Assembly: GCA_964462525.1 (NCBI GenBank)
Contig: CAYWWY010000003.1
Coordinates: forward strand, 124,001-188,000
Direction: 5' to 3'
DNA from: CAYWWY01 sp964462525
GTDB taxonomy: Bacteria; Thermotogota; Thermotogae; MWEM01
DNA: 64,000 bases
In this document: positions 43,749-51,336 of the stretch, piece after piece
How the letters are laid out: each line of letters starts with the position of its first letter
How positions within the stretch are numbered: the stretch's first letter is position 1
Translations under genes and position numbers: made by a program
The notes under the pieces: generated by a model
The model's database searches: none
What the model was told of the DNA's origin: nothing
Seen by the model: the letters and a program-made list of their open reading frames with translations, nothing else

Positions 43749-46107
43749 GCTGTTCCACTCCTTTCAAAAGCTCGGCAAAGGGAAAAGCGGGAGAAAGCCT
43801 TTCTTCATCCCTATCTTTTCGCTGCCTGGCTTGGGATTCCTGGTGTTGCTGTTGCTCATCGTCTCTCCGATGATCGGATTGCTGCTGATGATCACCCTGT
43901 TCTTCATGTTTTTCCATGTGGATCTGAATCCGCTGCACATCATAACCTGAGGTGGATAATCGGGAAACAAGCAGGTGGCTGTTTCTCTGCAACATCTCCT
44001 TGGCTTGTTCTGTTTCTGTATTCATGTGGACGATCACCTTCAGACCCATCTTCTGCACCTCCACTTCCACCTTTCCCATTTGAGGCGGGTTCAGCTGGAT
44101 GGTTGCGGTGTGAAGCGTCTGACGCGCCAATTTAGCCAACTCCTGTACTTTCTGGATCACTTCATGCATATTCCGTTGTAGGATCTCTGGGGAGAAGCGG
44201 ATCTGTTGTTCTAGGGAGATGGTCTGCTGTCCGGATTTTCCCAGTGCGGTCCGTTCTTCGGATTGTGCTTCTATGTCCGAATCCTTGGACAGTTTCGGGA
44301 GTAACCGCTCCAATTGAGAAATGGTCTGTTCGGACCAAGAGGCTTTTTGGTCAGCGTAGGATTTGACTGGTTCGGGTTGTTTGGGCGTTGACTGTCCCGT
44401 TTGGAGGGTTGATTCGCGCGTGGGTTGTTCCTTGCTTTGTTCCATCAACTGAGAAACCGTCACGATGCGACCTTGAGCGGGTTGCCGATCATACACAACC
44501 GAAAAAGTGCCTTTGGGTTGAACCCGAGTCATCGATGGTTTGGCTTGCGTAGGGTCGGTTTGTTCGGAACGATGCAGCGGTCGCCCAGATCTCAGATCCA
44601 GGTACTTGTTTGGAACGGGTCGTTCCACCGTTCGAACGACAAATTCCTCTACACGGACCTTCAACCCACCTTGTTGCAACCGGATTTGCTGATACCGCTC
44701 CAAAAAGGTCTTCCCCAGTTTCACAAGCTCTTTCATTGTCGCGGTTGCTTCCTTTGGGCCTTCTTTCATCCGTACGAAAAGAGAGGGAGACTGAGTTCGT
44801 GGATTGGGCAAAATTTCTTTCCGGCTGGGGCTTTTGGAAGCCAAAGACTCTTCCGTGAGAAGCTCGGAGGATAAGAAAGGGCTTGGGAAGCTACGATCGG
44901 GATTTTCCGCGTTTTTGGCTTGGTTCGAAGAGAGCGGGTTGTTTGTCTCTTCGGAAGAACTGGTATGATTTTGAGCGATAAAGGTTCGGCTTTGCGCAGA
45001 AACCTGCTCAGATGATCCTTTCCCCTGGTTCATCGCAGCTTCCGCAGATCGCTCTCTCCATACGGGAGCCGGTTTGTCCTGTTCCGTTCTCTGATCCGAT
45101 ACGGGGGCATTCGCAGGTTTTGGAGAATCTCCTCCTTCCCCCTCGCCAAGAACCTTCGGTTGATCCTGTGTTGTCAAGGGAACTCGCTCCGTACCTGATT
45201 CCGCAATCTTGGGGGTATTGGGACTCTGTACGTCGGCTTCTTTGACTTCATGAGCGTTGCGGTTGGATAAGGCTTCGGATTCAGAAGAATCGGTCTCTTT
45301 TGCGGACGATATCAGTCCCGATCCTTCTGCTACTTTTTGGATCGGAGCCTTCTGCGACGCGTTAGATCCAAGGGACGGTTCTTGGTCACCGCCTTTCTTT
45401 GGAATCTTCGGGTTGGAGGGATCCACAAGGGGCATCTTGGGTTGGAGCCTTTCATCCCCGATCGTCAGCGCTTCTTGAGAAAGAGATGGATCGGTTTGTT
45501 CGATCGTAAGGCTTGATTCTTCTTGTGATGTAGCTGGAGTTTGCCCTTGTTCGATCCCTTCTCGCATCAAAGCCTGAACGGCCTGGATCACGCTCATTCC
45601 TTCCACCTTTCGGTTGTGGCTCCCGTAGACTATGGGTGTCTTGTCCTTGCCCTGCGTTGCTTGGAGAAGCATTATCCAGCGTTTTTGCTCCTCTTCCGGA
45701 AGCAGAGAAAGCTTGTCAAGCAGAAGCAACAGGTGTGGATCGGTCGGTGCATCTTCCTCCAACAGCGCCGGCTCTTCTTCCCGATTTTCATCCCTATTTA
45801 TCGGGGTGTTGTTGAGGGGTGGTTCTTTGGGAGAATAAGTATCCTCAGGTTTTGAGGAACTCGGTGTCTTCGGCGAAGGTTCGTTGCGTTCCGTTTTCTT
45901 CTGCTCGGAACCGGTGTGGGGAGAATCCGAACGACGCGTGGTAGTTTCTTGCCGAAATTCAGTGTTTGCCGGCTCGCGTTCCAACCATGATTGGAATGTT
46001 GAATGATGTTCGGAATCGGGGGCAGAGAAGATCTTTTGCTCCGGATCCGGGGTCGGAACAAGGGTTCCAACTTGAGACTGTGTCCATTCCTTACTGAGTA
46101 TGTTCAT
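43741..46107 (-). CDS. fliK: Flagellar hook-length control protein FliK-like
   Basis: 788 residues, long for the family. The first 580 or so are low-complexity, rich in Ser, Glu, Gln, Pro and Thr, as expected of a secreted molecular ruler. The C-terminal Flg_hook domain (about 650-760) has TATIQLNPPQMGKVEVEVQ followed by a KVIVHMNTE strand. It measures hook length and switches export specificity. ATGA overlap with the MotE-like gene upstream and 8-base overlap with flgD downstream. Confidence 0.88.
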   Translation of the reverse strand: MNILSKEWTQSQVGTLVPTPDPEQKIFSAPDSEHHSTFQSWLEREPANTEFRQETTTRRSDSPHTGSEQKKTERNEPSPKTPSSSKPEDTYSPKEPPLNNTPINRDENREEEPALLEEDAPTDPHLLLLLDKLSLLPEEEQKRWIMLLQATQGKDKTPIVYGSHNRKVEGMSVIQAVQALMREGIEQGQTPATSQEESSLTIEQTDPSLSQEALTIGDERLQPKMPLVDPSNPKIPKKGGDQEPSLGSNASQKAPIQKVAEGSGLISSAKETDSSESEALSNRNAHEVKEADVQSPNTPKIAESGTERVPLTTQDQPKVLGEGEGGDSPKPANAPVSDQRTEQDKPAPVWRERSAEAAMNQGKGSSEQVSAQSRTFIAQNHTSSSEETNNPLSSNQAKNAENPDRSFPSPFLSSELLTEESLASKSPSRKEILPNPRTQSPSLFVRMKEGPKEATATMKELVKLGKTFLERYQQIRLQQGGLKVRVEEFVVRTVERPVPNKYLDLRSGRPLHRSEQTDPTQAKPSMTRVQPKGTFSVVYDRQPAQGRIVTVSQLMEQSKEQPTRESTLQTGQSTPKQPEPVKSYADQKASWSEQTISQLERLLPKLSKDSDIEAQSEERTALGKSGQQTISLEQQIRFSPEILQRNMHEVIQKVQELAKLARQTLHTATIQLNPPQMGKVEVEVQKMGLKVIVHMNTETEQAKEMLQRNSHLLVSRLSTSGYDVQRIQIHMEKHEEQGDHQQQSDHRRDDEQQQHQESQARQRKDRDEERLSPAFPFAELLKGVEQHA

Positions 46108-46760
46108 CTTGTCACCTCCTTTCCTGCCATCAAGGCTAAAATATTCGCAGCCTTTTGGGGGTTGACCTGCGCCAACTGGGCGATAATGTCCGCTGCAATC
46201 CCCGGATCCACACGCCGTAACCCGCCGACAATCTCTTCTACGGAGATGGCGGGATCGGCAAGCGCCGGAGCGATCAAGCGTTCATCGGCATTGTTGAACC
46301 AGTCGGCCAACTGGTTCAATCGGGCATCAATGGATTCCTTGGCTGCGATCTCTGTATTCAAACGCTCTTCTCGCATGGCTATTTCTTGCTGACGAGCGTC
46401 CAATTGTCGTTCCCTAGAGGTTAACGAGGACTCTATCTCTCCAAGTTCTCGGGCTTTTTCCTCCAGATCTGTGCGATCTTTATCGATTCGTTCAATATAG
46501 ACTTCATAGATTTCCTGATAGTATTGACCTTGTGGAATCACCTTCCTTGGCTCATACTGGACGAACTGATTGACCAAAGGAATTCGATTCAGAATACTGG
46601 CCACATAGCTTCTCCAATCGCTTAAAGGGGTCAATCCGGTTTCGCCGATTTTTTGAAAGACAAAGTCGATATACCCATAGATAAAGACAAGGGAGAGCAC
46701 GATCAGTGCTGCTGTGAGGAATATGAGGATCTTTTTCGTTCGTTTTCTTTTTTTGGCCAT
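46104..46760 (-). CDS. MotE-like flagellar protein
   Basis: 218 residues: basic N-terminus, one transmembrane helix (about 10-30), a coiled coil (about 88-145, Glu/Arg-rich heptads) and a C-terminal MgtE_N-like helical domain (DPAISVEEIVGGLRRVDPG, AADIIAQLAQVNPQKAANIL). This order matches MotE/FlbB-type proteins, which support the stator in some bacteria. ATG preceded by GGGAG; overlaps fliK by 4 bases. Confidence 0.82.
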   Translation of the reverse strand: MAKKRKRTKKILIFLTAALIVLSLVFIYGYIDFVFQKIGETGLTPLSDWRSYVASILNRIPLVNQFVQYEPRKVIPQGQYYQEIYEVYIERIDKDRTDLEEKARELGEIESSLTSRERQLDARQQEIAMREERLNTEIAAKESIDARLNQLADWFNNADERLIAPALADPAISVEEIVGGLRRVDPGIAADIIAQLAQVNPQKAANILALMAGKEVTR

Positions 46761-46821
46761 AATCGTCTCCCAGTTGTTCTATTATTCCATGATCGGAACC
46801 AGATTCCTAAGGGATTCTTGG

Positions 46822-47019
46822 TTACCGCATCAAAAGCAAAACAATCATGATGCCCATCCCGCCCAAGAGGACATAAAACATCGTCTCCAAGACAGAAAAG
46901 TGTTTCTTAATGGTTTGAACTTCTTCCACAATGTCCCGTGTATCGTTGTTCAAGTGGCTCAGAATGCGGTCCAGTTTTTTTTCGATTCTCGCGATGCTGA
47001 TATTCTGCTCTTCTTCCAT
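46822..47019 (-). CDS. Small coiled-coil, tail-anchored protein
   Basis: 65 residues: a helical, charged N-terminal two-thirds (EKKLDRILSHLNNDTRDIVEE, coiled-coil-like) and a C-terminal hydrophobic helix (FYVLLGGMGIMIVLLLM). No family recognised. It starts 10 bases after gatB, with the ribosome site GGAGGTG within the gatB end. It lies between gatB and the flagellar genes on the same strand, so it may belong to either. Confidence 0.65.
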   Translation of the reverse strand: MEEEQNISIARIEKKLDRILSHLNNDTRDIVEEVQTIKKHFSVLETMFYVLLGGMGIMIVLLLMR

Positions 47020-47028
47020 TGGGTGAAT

Positions 47029-48471
47029 TTACACCTCCTTTAGTCTTTTTTCCACAGCTTTTCGCACTTCGATGGGTTCTGCCTGTCCTCGGGTGGCTTT
47101 CATTACTTGACCAATAAAAAAGTGGAGAACATTGGTCCTGCCCTGATTGTATTCCGCTCGTTCCCGGGGGTGGCTGCTGATAATCTTACGGACCAAGTCT
47201 TCTACCTGTTTTTGGCTGGTAATCGGTTCCACCCCTTTGGCTGTAAGCAATTCTTGAACGGAACCACCATGCTCCATCAACTCGGGCAATACATTCCGGG
47301 CGAGGTGGTCGGTGATCCGTCCGTCGTTCACTCGCTTGAGTAGGTCGATGAGGTGATGAGGATTGAGACAGGTCTGATGGATTTCTCGATTCTGTCGATT
47401 CAAAATGGGGTGGATGGAATGAAGCACCCAATGACTCACCTGGGAGACATGCCGGAAGGATCGGACGCATTCTTCAAAAAAATCACTTAGGGTTGGCCGA
47501 AAGGCGAAGACTTCTGATTGGGCTATACTGAGTCCGTAGGTTTTTGCGATTCGATCGGCCCGATTAAAGGGGAGCTCAGGCATCCCTTCTTTGATCTGTT
47601 GCACAAGCCCCAGGGACAAACGAATCGGGGGTAGATCGGGATCTGGAATATAGCGATATCCTCCCCGAGGTTTGGTTCGCAAGTAGTAGGTTTTTTTATG
47701 CGTCTCATCCCATCCCCGCGTTTCAACAAGGGTGTTTTTTGTATGGTTTCGGTCGGCCACCAAACGGTTGGCCTCATAGGACAAAGCGGAGCGGATATGG
47801 TGAAAGGAGTTGAGATTCTTGATTTCAACCGGAGTTGTTGATCTTTCGCCTTTTTGGTCCATCAGGGAGATGTTTGCGTCACACCGAAAGGCCCCTTGTT
47901 CCATCGCTCCGGAGCATATGTCAAAAAGGGTCAAGAGGGTCCTCAATCGATCCAGAAACTGCGCCGTGTCTTCGGGTGTGGTAAGTTCAGGGTAGGTGAC
48001 AATCTCAATGAGAGGAACGCCACTACGGTTGAGATCCAACAAAGCCTCTGTCTTTTTTTGCGTAGATATGTATACAAGTTTTCCCGTATCTTCTTCCAAA
48101 TGGATCCTTTGGATCCCCACACGAGCTTTTCTTCCGTCGCTCCGAATAAAAAGCCCGCCACCGCGCGCGATTGGATGGCGATGCTGGGTGATCTGATACC
48201 CTTTTGGAAGATCCGCGTATTGATAGGTTTTGCGATCAAAATAACTTTCCAGTTGCACTTTTGATCCGATAGCCAAAGCGGCTTTAATGGAAAGTTCTAC
48301 GGCCTGTTGATTCAAAACAGGAAGGGATCCGGGTTGCCCGCTACATGTGGGGCAGATATAGTGATTGGGGGCCATGCCAAACGTCTGCGCCCGGCAACTA
48401 CAGAATAATTTGGTTCTTGTCTTGAGTTGGGCATGGATTTCCAACCCAATCCGAATTGGAATCTTGGTCAT
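47029..48471 (-). CDS. gatB: Asp/Glu-tRNA amidotransferase subunit B
   Basis: 480 residues, normal length. GatB recognises misacylated tRNA, activates its side chain with ATP and completes amidation. N-terminal catalytic cradle: IGLEIHAQLKTRTKLFCSC, Zn ligands C-S-C and C-P-T-C, DRKTYQYADLPKGYQ, IHLEEDTGK, FNRAGVPLIEI-type LNRSGVPLIEIV and IKNLNSFHHIRSALSYE. The C-terminal helical and YqeY-like tail is present. ATGA overlap with gatA. All GatB features I can judge are intact, in contrast to its partner GatA. No gatC is seen in the window. Confidence 0.94.
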   Translation of the reverse strand: MTKIPIRIGLEIHAQLKTRTKLFCSCRAQTFGMAPNHYICPTCSGQPGSLPVLNQQAVELSIKAALAIGSKVQLESYFDRKTYQYADLPKGYQITQHRHPIARGGGLFIRSDGRKARVGIQRIHLEEDTGKLVYISTQKKTEALLDLNRSGVPLIEIVTYPELTTPEDTAQFLDRLRTLLTLFDICSGAMEQGAFRCDANISLMDQKGERSTTPVEIKNLNSFHHIRSALSYEANRLVADRNHTKNTLVETRGWDETHKKTYYLRTKPRGGYRYIPDPDLPPIRLSLGLVQQIKEGMPELPFNRADRIAKTYGLSIAQSEVFAFRPTLSDFFEECVRSFRHVSQVSHWVLHSIHPILNRQNREIHQTCLNPHHLIDLLKRVNDGRITDHLARNVLPELMEHGGSVQELLTAKGVEPITSQKQVEDLVRKIISSHPRERAEYNQGRTNVLHFFIGQVMKATRGQAEPIEVRKAVEKRLKEV

Positions 48472-49826
48472 GGGAGATCCACCCCTAAGATTCGTTCCAT
48501 TTGTCGGGCAATTTGGAACAGTTTTGCGTCTTCCCTTGGACCGCACATGATCTGGAGACCGCAGAGAAGCTCTTGTTCCGGCCCCATGGGAATTGTGATT
48601 GCCGGTAATCCAGCCAAGTTGGCCAACACCGCGAATGTATTGAGTTCAACGGGATGTGATCCTGATTTTGGCGGGAGAAAGGGCGTTGTTGGGCTGATAA
48701 CGGCATCATACCGCTTTAGAAGGGCGCAAACCCTTCGAGAAACAGCGTTTCGAAGGCATCGAGCGGCATGGAGGGCTTGGGCACCATCCGGGTCAGACAG
48801 ACACAGGGTTCCAAAGAGAATCCGTGATTTGACTTCCAGGCCAAGTTCACGGAGGGAAGATGGATCGGTATTCCGGGCGTACGAGAAGCATCGCGAGAGG
48901 CTTGAAACAGCTTCGGCGCAACTAAGGGCATGATGCGTCGCGCGGAGTGTTGTGTACGAAATAAAGGGTTCTTTCTGGATGTGAATTCCCGTTTTGCGAA
49001 GGGTTTGTACCGCTCGATCAAAGGATTCTTTGATTTGGAAATCCATGGGAAAAGCGTTAGATGGCTCCAAAAGACACAAACGAAGAGAATCCACCGAAGA
49101 TTCAATCGCTTCCAATAAATCGATAGTCTCAGATCCCATTGTGGCATCTTTATGATCGGGTCCCATGATCCACGATGCGCTCAAAGCGGCATCTCTTGTC
49201 GAACGGCAGATCAATCCGATTGCGTCCAATGATGGACAAGGGCTGATCAAACCATAGCGAGAAATCACCCCGTAGCTGGGTTTATAGCCGATCACCCGGC
49301 AAAACGATGCAGGAATCCGGATCGACCCTTCCGCGTCACTGCCCAAAGCCACTGGGGCAATTCCAGAGGCAACCGCAGCCGCCGAGCCTCCGCAACCTCC
49401 CCCTGGAGTTAGCTGCAAATCATGGGGATTGCTTGTGGGAAAGAATCCCGAGGTTTCGGTTGTCAAGCCCATCGAAAACTCATCCATGTTTGTCTTCCCA
49501 ACCAACACTCCTCCGGCTTTTCGGAGCCGCTCCACTACTGTTGCGTCAAAAGGGGAGATGTAATTGCGCATGATCTTGCTTCCGCAGGTGGTTGGCGTAC
49601 GCAACGCGAGAATATTATCGCTTGCCATGAACGGAAAGACGACTCTGTTGTCTCCGTCGCAATCCTTGGGGTTGTGATCCATCGAAGGGACAAAGAGCAT
49701 ACAATGAACCTGTGGATCCTGATTTTGGATCACGGTTTTTGTATGACGCAAGATGTCAGAGGAGTGGAGGGTCCCCTTTTCTTGGAGATGGATCATCGAC
49801 TCGAGCGAATGGGGCAGGTTAGGCAC
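48468..49826 (-). CDS. gatA: Amidase-like GatA with degenerate catalytic triad
   Basis: 452 residues, clear GatA/amidase-signature homologue (KTNMDEFSMGLTTETSGF, GYKPSYGVISRYG). Compared with canonical GatA, the catalytic Lys of the I-K-D-N motif is Ser (MASDNI). The G-G-S-S-G-G-S loop is GGGCGGS, so the cis-Ser is Cys. D-T-G-G-S has become D-A-E-G-S, keeping the nucleophile Ser. Glutaminase activity is therefore doubtful. I chose GTG 49826 with GGGGGA 7 bases upstream; ATG 49841 lacks a ribosome site, and the ATG at 49898 lies over the predicted -10. Coupled to gatB by ATGA. The frame is intact, so it is not an obvious pseudogene. Confidence 0.88.
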   Translation of the reverse strand: MPNLPHSLESMIHLQEKGTLHSSDILRHTKTVIQNQDPQVHCMLFVPSMDHNPKDCDGDNRVVFPFMASDNILALRTPTTCGSKIMRNYISPFDATVVERLRKAGGVLVGKTNMDEFSMGLTTETSGFFPTSNPHDLQLTPGGGCGGSAAAVASGIAPVALGSDAEGSIRIPASFCRVIGYKPSYGVISRYGLISPCPSLDAIGLICRSTRDAALSASWIMGPDHKDATMGSETIDLLEAIESSVDSLRLCLLEPSNAFPMDFQIKESFDRAVQTLRKTGIHIQKEPFISYTTLRATHHALSCAEAVSSLSRCFSYARNTDPSSLRELGLEVKSRILFGTLCLSDPDGAQALHAARCLRNAVSRRVCALLKRYDAVISPTTPFLPPKSGSHPVELNTFAVLANLAGLPAITIPMGPEQELLCGLQIMCGPREDAKLFQIARQMERILGVDLP

Positions 49827-49887
49827 AAAACATTCCCCCATGGGTTGGAAGGGGAACAAGCATATGGAGAACAGTAACGTGAAGTTC

Positions 49888-49893
49888 ATTATA
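49888..49893 (-). promoter_or_regulatory. -10 element of gatA-gatB
   Basis: TATAAT on the minus strand; the expected start near 49881 supports the shorter GatA start. The -35 is weak. It is divergent from the tRNA-Val promoter 42 bases away. Confidence 0.4.
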
Positions 49894-49934
49894 ATCATCG
49901 ATCATTGGATACACATCCTCAAGCGGTCATATGG

Positions 49935-49940
49935 TATAAT
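49935..49940 (+). promoter_or_regulatory. Extended -10 of tRNA-Val
   Basis: TATAAT preceded by ATGG, about 29 bases before the mature tRNA. Confidence 0.5.
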
Positions 49941-49968
49941 AAGCCCTGTATGTTCAGGAGCGTCGAGA

Positions 49969-50043
49969 GGGTGCGTAGCTCAGGGGGAGAGCGATTCCTT
50001 GACGCGGAATAGGCCGTAGGTTCAATTCCTACCGCACCCACCA
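49969..50043 (+). tRNA. tRNA-Val (anticodon GAC)
   Basis: 75-base cloverleaf: GGGTGCG acceptor, D-arm GCTCAGGGGGAGAGC, anticodon loop TTGACGC, T-loop GTTCAATTC and encoded CCA. Confidence 0.95.
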
Positions 50044-50057
50044 GCTCCCAAGAAAAC

Positions 50058-50088
50058 AAGCCCAACCGAATTCGGGAGGGCTTTTTTT
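50058..50088 (+). terminator. Bidirectional terminator after tRNA-Val
   Basis: AAGCCC pairs with GGGCTT, with an inner CCGAATTCGG palindrome, followed by seven Ts on the plus strand. The minus strand also ends in a T-rich run, so it can also stop the convergent gene. Confidence 0.8.
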
Positions 50089-50113
50089 ATCGTGTTCGGC
50101 CAATAGCCAGGTT

Positions 50114-50827
50114 TCACCAAAAGGGGTACAGATCTTCGATGCCCAAGCGCAATCTCAACATTCGATTGTATCTTTCTGCGGAGAAATACGCATCCACACT
50201 TTCCCAGATTGTAAACAATGCAAATCCCCCCAGACCCACGGCGCCCACAGTCGGATTCATAGCGATCCATTCCTCAGTTTCTTCATTGAACCATGTGTGA
50301 AATCCCCAAAGACCCACTCCTACGCATAAGGCTCTTGCTCCAAGGAAAAAGAGACCCCGGATCCATTCTTCCGTATACAGATGGCCCGAGCTTGGAAATA
50401 CAAAGCCCAAAGCGGCTGCCATCCACGGGTCTTTCAATCGTTCGTTGTACATCAAGAGCCGTTTGCGTGCCTCGAGTTCCGTGTCTATAGCCAACCATTC
50501 TCCCGCTATGAATGGATACTGCCAAGAGGTCGAAAGGTCAGCAGGTCCATAAGGGGGGGCTGAAATGCCCTGCGGAGAAAGAGTATGCGGGGTGGTCGAA
50601 TGAATGGAATGAGAGGCGATGGGGCTGTACTCGATGGTGGAAATAGCGTCTCGGGTAATATTAAGAAGCCCTCCGTTCACCAGGGCAAATTCGATTATGG
50701 ATTCATCGAACCGTATGACGGTTCCTTGAATCTTGGTTCCATCCGACAGGAGGATCCAATCCGAAAAAGCAGAAAGGCACAGGACCAAAGAACATAGCGA
50801 TATCAGGAGGAGCGTTTTCCGTTTCAT
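50114..50827 (-). CDS. Hypothetical membrane protein with signal peptide
   Basis: 237 residues. A signal peptide (1-22) is followed by a small beta domain (LSDGTKIQGTVIRFDESIIEFAL...ITRDAISTIEY) like the Sm-like domains often seen in secreted proteins. A spacer follows, then a DUF5683-like membrane segment (DPWMAAALGFVFPSSGHLY, RGLFFLGARALCVGVGLWG, GLGGFALFTIWESVDAYF). Function unknown. It starts 1 base after the preceding gene's stop, so it is co-translated. Confidence 0.72.
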   Translation of the reverse strand: MKRKTLLLISLCSLVLCLSAFSDWILLSDGTKIQGTVIRFDESIIEFALVNGGLLNITRDAISTIEYSPIASHSIHSTTPHTLSPQGISAPPYGPADLSTSWQYPFIAGEWLAIDTELEARKRLLMYNERLKDPWMAAALGFVFPSSGHLYTEEWIRGLFFLGARALCVGVGLWGFHTWFNEETEEWIAMNPTVGAVGLGGFALFTIWESVDAYFSAERYNRMLRLRLGIEDLYPFW

Positions 50828-50828
50828 T

Positions 50829-51233
50829 TTACCAGCCCCAATACAGTTGGGGCATAAGGGGATAAACCGGATAGTGACCCCAATAGGGGGCGATGATGCT
50901 TGTCGAGTATCCAGGGTTGATCACCGGAGGAAGCGTATATCCGCGAAATCCATAGAATGACCCAGGCATGACCCCGTATCCTGTTAATTGATACATTACC
51001 GGAACCGAAAAAGCCGGTATTCGAAAGACGGGATAGGCGTACTGTGGATAGTATGCGGATACAGGCGCGTATGAATAGGGAAAATGGGTATATCCATAAT
51101 AACTCATGGGCGAACGAAGAGAAGGCATCAACCAGGAATCGCGACCGCTTGGCGCATGATAATAGAACAGGACTTGTGCGAACGACAATCCAACCAAAAA
51201 AACCAGAAAACCTACGCAAACCGAGCGTTTCAT
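50829..51233 (-). CDS. Tyr/Pro-rich secreted protein
   Basis: 134 residues: signal peptide (MKRSVCVGFLVFLVGLSFA) and a mature part extremely rich in Tyr and Pro (for example SYYGYTHFPYSYAPVSAYYP), ending YWGW. No family recognised. It could be a surface or adhesive protein. A competing frame is less likely because this one has the signal peptide and GAGGGG ribosome site. Tail of the putative transporter operon. Confidence 0.6.
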   Translation of the reverse strand: MKRSVCVGFLVFLVGLSFAQVLFYYHAPSGRDSWLMPSLRSPMSYYGYTHFPYSYAPVSAYYPQYAYPVFRIPAFSVPVMYQLTGYGVMPGSFYGFRGYTLPPVINPGYSTSIIAPYWGHYPVYPLMPQLYWGW

Positions 51234-51336
51234 GATTACCCCTCCCTCAAACGTTCAAATGCGCGCGGATTCGATACTGAAAATCTGATCACCGAGTTTA
51301 TCGGCATTTGCCGCCAATCCTTGAATCGGAACACAA

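Noticed and set aside
49827..49898. Longer GatA N-terminus starting at 49898
   Set aside because: The ATG lies over the predicted -10 (49888-49893), upstream of the expected transcript start; the extra hydrophobic residues do not match GatA.
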